Source of the DNA: Pseudocercospora fijiensis CIRAD86
Taxonomy: Eukaryota > Ascomycota > Dothideomycetes > Mycosphaerellales > Mycosphaerellaceae
Assembly (NCBI RefSeq): GCF_000340215.1
Contig: NW_006921540.1
Coordinates: forward strand, 3,549,402-3,613,401
DNA: 64,000 bases
Direction of reading: 5' to 3'
Part shown: one piece after another, positions 59,270 to 64,000 of the stretch
Numbering within the stretch: position 1 is the stretch's first letter
Layout: every line of letters begins with the position of its first letter
Translations under genes and position numbers: made by a program
The notes under the pieces: model-generated
What the model saw: the letters and a program-made list of their open reading frames with translations, nothing else
Told to the model about the DNA's origin: nothing
Databases searched by the model: none

Positions 59270-60660
59270 AAGATAATTTACGAGGAAGAGGATCGGTAGC
59301 GCAAATACGACTAAAACGTCTATAATTCTAGAGTATTCTTCCTTCTATAGCGAGCTACTAATCTCTAAGTAGTCCCTTCCTTTCTTCTATATCCGATTAA
59401 TAATTAACGCCTACCTAGAAAGCTACCTATTATACGCCGACTAGCCTCTAATAGCCTACGCTTACGCCGGAGCACCCTGCCTCTAGTCTCTTCTATAGTA
59501 CGAGATATAGTACTTAGTAACTACTTAGATCGCTAATAGTTAGCCTTAATCTAGGGATTAATACGAGGTATACTACGTCGACCTTCTAGAGTACTAAAAG
59601 AACTACGCTTATTATAATAGCTAGTATTCTATATAACCGTATTAGCGTTACCTCTAGCGCTACCTCTAGCGCTACTAGAAGAACCTACAGTACATTGTCT
59701 ATCTCTGCGGCTACTACGAGCACCTTAACCTTAACCTTAACCTTAACCTTAACCTTAGCTAGCTATAGAACGTACGTCTACTACCTAGCTATTACGACTA
59801 AGGAGACGATCGGCCTATATACGACTAGACTAAGTAAGACTATTCCTTAGGGCATTAAGTTGCGCTTATCGCTAGATATTAGTAAGCGGTAGCGCTATCG
59901 GTAATATAGATCTACTCGCGGTAGCGGTACCTTATAACAAAGCATCTCGGGTAGCTTAGGCTTCTACTTCTACTATTATAGCGGCGGTTTCTATAGCTTT
60001 CTTTTAGTCCTCTATACGCTTCTTCTTTATATCGATATCCTCGCGCTACTACTTAAAGACCTCTAGACTAATACGCTTAAGTTTATTTAGTAACTTATAT
60101 AATCTAAAAGGCCGCTATCTATTATCGATAGAATCGTACTATTTCTTAAACTCGGATACCTTCTTCTCGATAAGGTCTTTATTAACGTTAATACCCTATA
60201 TAGTATTCTAATTGTCTACTAAGTTAGTCGCGGTAAAGACATTAGTAATGCTATATAGTATACGATTATTAATAATACAAGACAAAGGGAAGTCGAATAT
60301 AGTTCTATCTTCCTAGCCTAGATACTAGTCGTTAACGACTTTAGTAGAGGTCTACGCCTATAGTATCTTAAACGTAATACCTAGTCGGATATTAGACTTT
60401 AGTGCTTTAAACTTCGGAGGTATCGCGGCTTCTAGAGGTAAATCGATATATACGAGGTTAAGTTCCGGGTTGTAGATATTATAGTAGGCATCTTTATTAG
60501 GCGGGTCTTAGGTATATAGTGCCTTACCCTTACTAAGATACTAGAGGACGACTTTATAAGGATATATACTATACTACTCTCGGTAGTATTGTTCTAGATC
60601 TCGAACTAGATACGAGGGATCTTCTTTTATATAGCGATTTCCGATTTAGTCTAGTATATA
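59270..60660 (-). pseudogene. Coding frame following the RecQ-type helicase (C-terminal part or second ORF)
   Basis: A continuous minus-strand frame, broken only by RIP-type stops, runs from about 60,660 to 59,270. It reads IGNRYIKEDPSYLVRDLEQ (about 60,640-60,585), ELNLVYIDLPLEAAIPPKFK (about 60,465-60,405), a Lys/Glu-rich likely coiled coil (about 60,150-60,000), then stop-Gly repeats that were Gln-Gly before RIP (59,757-59,722). It ends in an Arg-rich tail (RGRVLRRKRRLLEASRRI, about 59,480-59,425). It is in a different phase from the helicase motifs, so an intron, a frameshift or a separate gene lies near 60,660-60,700. No family recognised. Confidence 0.5.
59723..59757 (-). repeat. (CCTTAA)n hexamer run
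   Basis: About six units. In the minus-strand frame it reads TAA GGT repeated, which is CAA GGT (Gln-Gly) after RIP. It is therefore a coding repeat and not a telomeric one. Confidence 0.85.
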
Positions 60661-62520
60661 GGATCCTCTTCCTTATCGTTACTATTAAACGGATTACCGC
60701 CTTCTTACGTACCGGCTATACTAGTATCCTCGCCCGGTAGCTTAGATTAGTAGAGTCTAGATAGGCGAAATAGCGTATACGAGTTACAACGAGTACGGCG
60801 AGTAACGTTAATCGTAGTATAGTTAGTTCCTAGGCAGACATTCTTTATACTATCGTCGATATAGTATAGAAGGAAGATAAAGGCTAGACTACTAACGATC
60901 GCATAGCCGATATAACTAAGACGCTATATTATATCCTCGATATCGTATATAATAGGGAACTTAACCTATACGATAATCTTAATATCTAGAATATTTAAGC
61001 CGACGCTAAATGCTATAGTAGCGATTATAATACGATACTTCGAAGGTTCTTCTAAATAGTCGGCTGTCTTATAGTACTAGTTATATCGACGCTTCTAGTT
61101 ACGCTTAGCGATACTACTAGTATAAAACGTAATAGTAGTATAAACGTTAATACCCTTATTATCCTAGGTATATCGCTTCTTCGGATCTTAGCAATTAGCA
61201 GTAGTAGTAGTAAGCTAGTAGTAGATAATATTAGCTAGGTCTTAGATATACTTCCGACTATCGATAAATAATAGCGCCTTCTTAATCTTCTCGGGTATTG
61301 CCTCCTTAGTATTAGAATCGAAAGCACCCTTAATAGTAAAGTATAGATAGTCGTATAAGCTAAGCTAGTTCTTCGAAATAGTACGTAGTATATACGTAGT
61401 ATCTAGACGGTCGATACTGCTACGGAGAATCTTTATCTAATATAGCCTATTACCTACTTCTCGGAAGCCGCTATACTTAAGTATAAACTCTTCGGTCTCT
61501 TCGGATATAGTAGCAGAGCAGCTAAGCTATACTATATCGGTTCGGAGGAGCTTACGTAGTATATATATTTAGGCATACTCCTTACGGAAGTCGCGCTACT
61601 TGTTTACTAAGTATATCTTATCGATTACGACTAGACCGATATATACGCGGACCTTTAGATCTCGTAGAAGCTTGCGAAACTCTAGACTAGTACCTGTCTC
61701 TAGACTTAGGATAATATAATAATATTTGCTATCGAGGATATACTTAAACAGATTTAGATCGACGCTTCTCGTCTCGGAGGTAATATTAATAGCATTTAAT
61801 AAGACTTCTAGCTCCTTTGCGATACTAGTAATACTATCGGCTTATTCCTCGCCGAGACGATTTAGCGGTATAAATTAGAGGGTTATTAGACCTAGGCGAA
61901 AGTTAGTACTAATAGTAATAGCAACTAAACTAGTATTAAATAGTATACCTATTAATAACGTAAAGGACAGGAATGTTAGCGTCTTGCCTTTGCCTATCTT
62001 TAAGATCTATAGTAGATTATTGCCGCTAAACATAATAGCGTAGACTCTATTAATCTAGATAGGCCTTAGAGTGTATTCCTTCCTTAGATAAAGCAGCCTA
62101 AGAATCTTACGTAGACCTTCTAAGTAGATGTCGCGGTATACTTCTACTACTTCTAGATAGGCTGCCGTATCGTATACTAGTCGGCGGATCTCCTCGAGGC
62201 TAAGCGGATTATTAGTATTATTAATCTAGCGGTATCTATCCTAGAAGAATGCTTTGTATTCGGACTTATTCGCTAGCTACTAGATCTCTAGCAGATAGCT
62301 AAAATCTAGGCGCTCGCGACTTACTATAGCGCGACCTAGTAACTCGGTCGGATATTGCTATTATTAGCTATTAGTACGAACGCGTCGAATAGTACGCTTC
62401 TAGTTCTTATCTTGCTTCTTTTGTGTATTTACGGCATTCTACTACTTCTTACTAAGCTTCTTAAGCGGTATACTAGGCTAGATCGAGTCGAGTATAGCGG
62501 CGCGGCGAGATTAGAGATTA
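60660..62520 (-). pseudogene. RecQ-family DNA helicase, RIP-degraded
   Basis: The minus-strand frame shows the helicase motifs in order. Motif I (Walker A): ILKIGKGKTLTFLSF at about 62,005-61,960. A partner strand follows, with PLNRLGEE near 61,868-61,845. Motif II with its RecQ extension: VVIDKIYLVNK, stop, RDFRKEYA at 61,630-61,570, which corresponds to D-E-x-H and the RecQ W-x-x-D-F-R. Motif IV: TFYTSSIAKR near 61,115. Motif V: RIIIATIAFSVGLNILDIK at about 61,030-60,975. Motif VI region: RLSYIGYAI near 60,922-60,898, where Q-R-x-G-R-x-G-R would be. The N-terminal part (SRERLDFSYLLEI, SLEEIRRLVYDTAAYLEVVE) is readable from about 62,300. Such proteins unwind DNA 3' to 5'; in several fungi they are encoded in subtelomeres. 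Confidence 0.85.
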
Positions 62521-63326
62521 GAGATAGCGAGGAGGCGGCGGTAGTAGCAAGGTTATAGAAGTATAATATACTAGAAGCAGTAGTAGTAGTAGTAGTAGCA
62601 GTAGTAGTAGTAATAACTAAACGGCTATACAAATAGTATCGAGTGTCGAAAGCGCGAGTCCTTAACGTTAGCGCGCACTTTAGAAGTTAATGTTTAGTAA
62701 CGAAGTTTGCTACGCTAGCGGTAGTAAGGTCGACTTTTAAATACTATAGATTAACCTAGAAACGGCTAGTAGACCGACTTCTAGCTTTTACGAGACAAAC
62801 GCGCGTATACTAAGTAAATTAGTGTATAGGAAGGGTAAAAAGCAAACAGAGAGGGCTATAAAGGCTACTCGCCCTAGGTAGTAAAACAGAGGCAACGTAT
62901 TAATAATATAGACATTCTAAATACGGGAGATTATAGCGGTAGTATTTCTTAGGCTCCGCGTACCCTTTATAGCTTGTTAGATGCTTCGTTTATATATATA
63001 TAGTATAAGGTAGGGTAGAACAAACAGAGCGTACGTAAGGTTATCTTAGTATACTAAGAATTAAGTATATATTTCGTATTTTAGTAGATACTTTATATAG
63101 ACAATTTAATAGATCGTATTATTACGTAGGACCCTTTTTCTAGGTTAGTCGATATCTAGCGTAGAACTAGTGCACTATATGCGATTGTTTAATTCTAATA
63201 TAGTAGGTTATATAAGGGCCGAACGGGTTAGTCTTAGGCGCTTCGCTATAGGCTTAGTATAGACCGCTAAGCTAGATATATATTAGTATACTTAGCGGAG
63301 AGATAATATAAGGACGTAGAGACAGA
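62521..63326. other. RIP-mutated region upstream of the helicase, no gene seen
   Basis: Contains GTA/GCA triplet runs at about 62,578-62,612 and AT-rich stretches. The start of the helicase gene may lie in its left part. Confidence 0.4.
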
Positions 63327-63390
63327 GTAGAAGGTAGAAGGTAGAAGGTAGAAGGTAGAAGGTAGAAGGTAGAAGGTAGAAGGTAGAAGG
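63327..63390 (+). repeat. (GTAGAAG)n heptamer array at the RIP boundary
   Basis: About nine perfect 7-bp units. A further partial copy is at 63,401-63,410. The next base begins normal, CA/TG-rich sequence. Confidence 0.92.
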
Positions 63391-63410
63391 TGCTAAATTT
63401 AGGTAGAAGG

Positions 63411-63814
63411 TCCATGCAAGCCTACAAAGCGGGGCGCCTGAATGGAGGTAGCATTGGCGCAGCTCCATCACCACCCCAAGAGACATCGACATTACCGACA
63501 AGGATAATAGATAAGACCAAATCCCAGCATCTTCACACGACCTCCCATGCATGCCATGCCTCATTCTTATTTCGAACCACGATCAACACCTTCCTTTAGG
63601 ATCACCACGTGGAATCAACGCAAGCAATTGAACTTCAAACTCTATATATACCGGTATCAAAGGCAGCCTTGTTGCACTACGGAGGATTGGTTACTCCAAC
63701 ATCCTAGCTCTTTCCCAACAAAGCTAGACAACATTCCACACAACACGAGATGATCCCGAAAGGACCACCACGCATCAACAACCGTCGCTGATCAAGCCGT
63801 CAGACAGCGCTCCT
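63411..63814. other. Non-RIP sequence, no gene supported
   Basis: Normal dinucleotide composition, rich in CA and TG. Short frames on both strands overlap and none looks coding. It is probably the 3' flank of the partial gene at the right edge. Confidence 0.5.
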
Positions 63815-64000
63815 TTAACCAAACTTGGCCTTCTGCCCGTAGGCCGCAGGCGCAGGCGTATAGATAAGCCTGATAAGGTCGCACACAACCCCAGCCTCGC
63901 GATCCGGGGGCTGGGGCAGCTTATCGTCTGTCTCACGAACCGCAATGCCAAACCACGATTTCGTTTCTGCCACGCGATCGATTGATGAGGATGGAATCCG
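63815..64000 (-). CDS. C-terminal end of a possible gene, cut by the window edge
   Basis: A minus-strand frame is open from the right edge to TAA at 63,815-63,817, 61 codons, with no ATG needed because the start is outside. It reads SIDRVAETKSWFGIAVRET, then DKLPQPPDREAGVVCDLIRL, and ends AAYGQKAKFG. It lies in the unmutated part of the window and has balanced codon use. I do not recognise the protein. An open frame of this length could occur by chance, and splicing may alter it, so support is modest. Confidence 0.4.
   Translation of the reverse strand, partial: RIPSSSIDRVAETKSWFGIAVRETDDKLPQPPDREAGVVCDLIRLIYTPAPAAYGQKAKFG

Noticed and set aside
59706..59760. Interstitial telomere repeat (CCTTAA)n
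   Set aside because: Fungal telomeres are usually TTAGGG. The run is in frame as TAA GGT and is explained as RIP-mutated Gln-Gly codons.
62429..62632. Overlapping 67-codon ORFs on both strands near 62.4-62.6 kb
   Set aside because: Low-complexity Thr and Leu runs from triplet repeats. The helicase frame passes through the left part in another phase.
63292..63753. Three ORFs of 68-90 codons around the RIP boundary
   Set aside because: One is the heptamer array read as STFYLLP repeats. The others overlap each other and show no protein-like pattern.

Overview
The window looks like heterochromatin from a filamentous ascomycete (Pezizomycotina). From base 1 to about 63,400 the dinucleotides CA and TG are almost absent and TA is abundant. 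Reading frames that clearly were coding are broken almost only by TAG and TAA, at places where CAG, CAA or TGG is expected. That is the footprint of repeat-induced point mutation (RIP). From about 63,411 to the right edge the composition becomes normal: I count eight CA in bases 63,481-63,540 against one CA and one TG in bases 1-60. I cannot name the species.

Almost everything left of 57.8 kb is a nest of LTR retrotransposons. There are two families. 'LG' (my label, long gypsy) is a Ty3/gypsy-type element of about 12.2 kb with LTRs of 278-280 bp and three ORFs: gag-protease, RT-RNaseH-integrase, and a third ORF of about 909 codons that I do not recognise. 'CV' is a Ty3/gypsy chromovirus of about 7.1 kb with LTRs of 196-199 bp, a zinc-knuckle Gag and a Pol ending in a chromodomain. 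Layout: 1-1,497 is the left half of a large unrecognised ORF (D). 1,502-20,827 is LG1 (minus strand), inserted in D, with CV1 (13,278-20,443) inserted in its leader. 20,828-25,195 is the right half of D plus minisatellites. 25,200-57,825 is LG2 (plus strand), split by CV2 (28,534-35,620) and by a complete LG3 (35,784-49,042). LG3 itself carries a 995-bp TA-flanked inverted-repeat transposon (41,528-42,522). Target duplications, matched LTR pairs and paralogous empty sites support each nesting step.

57,826-63,326 is RIP-mutated but outside the retroelements. It holds short tandem repeats and, on the minus strand, a degraded RecQ-family helicase gene (about 62,520-59,270). A (GTAGAAG)n array ends exactly where RIP stops. 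Helicases of this type are often subtelomeric in fungi, so the telomere may lie to the left; that is inference.

The most unusual signal is a 23-bp palindrome (arm AATGCTACCCC, one centre base, arm GGGGTAGCATT) present five times in every LG element, at the ORF boundaries, and once in each CV element just after pol. One copy position shows a paired change in both arms. None of the retroelement genes can be functional as they stand. The only candidate live gene is a partial ORF at the right edge.
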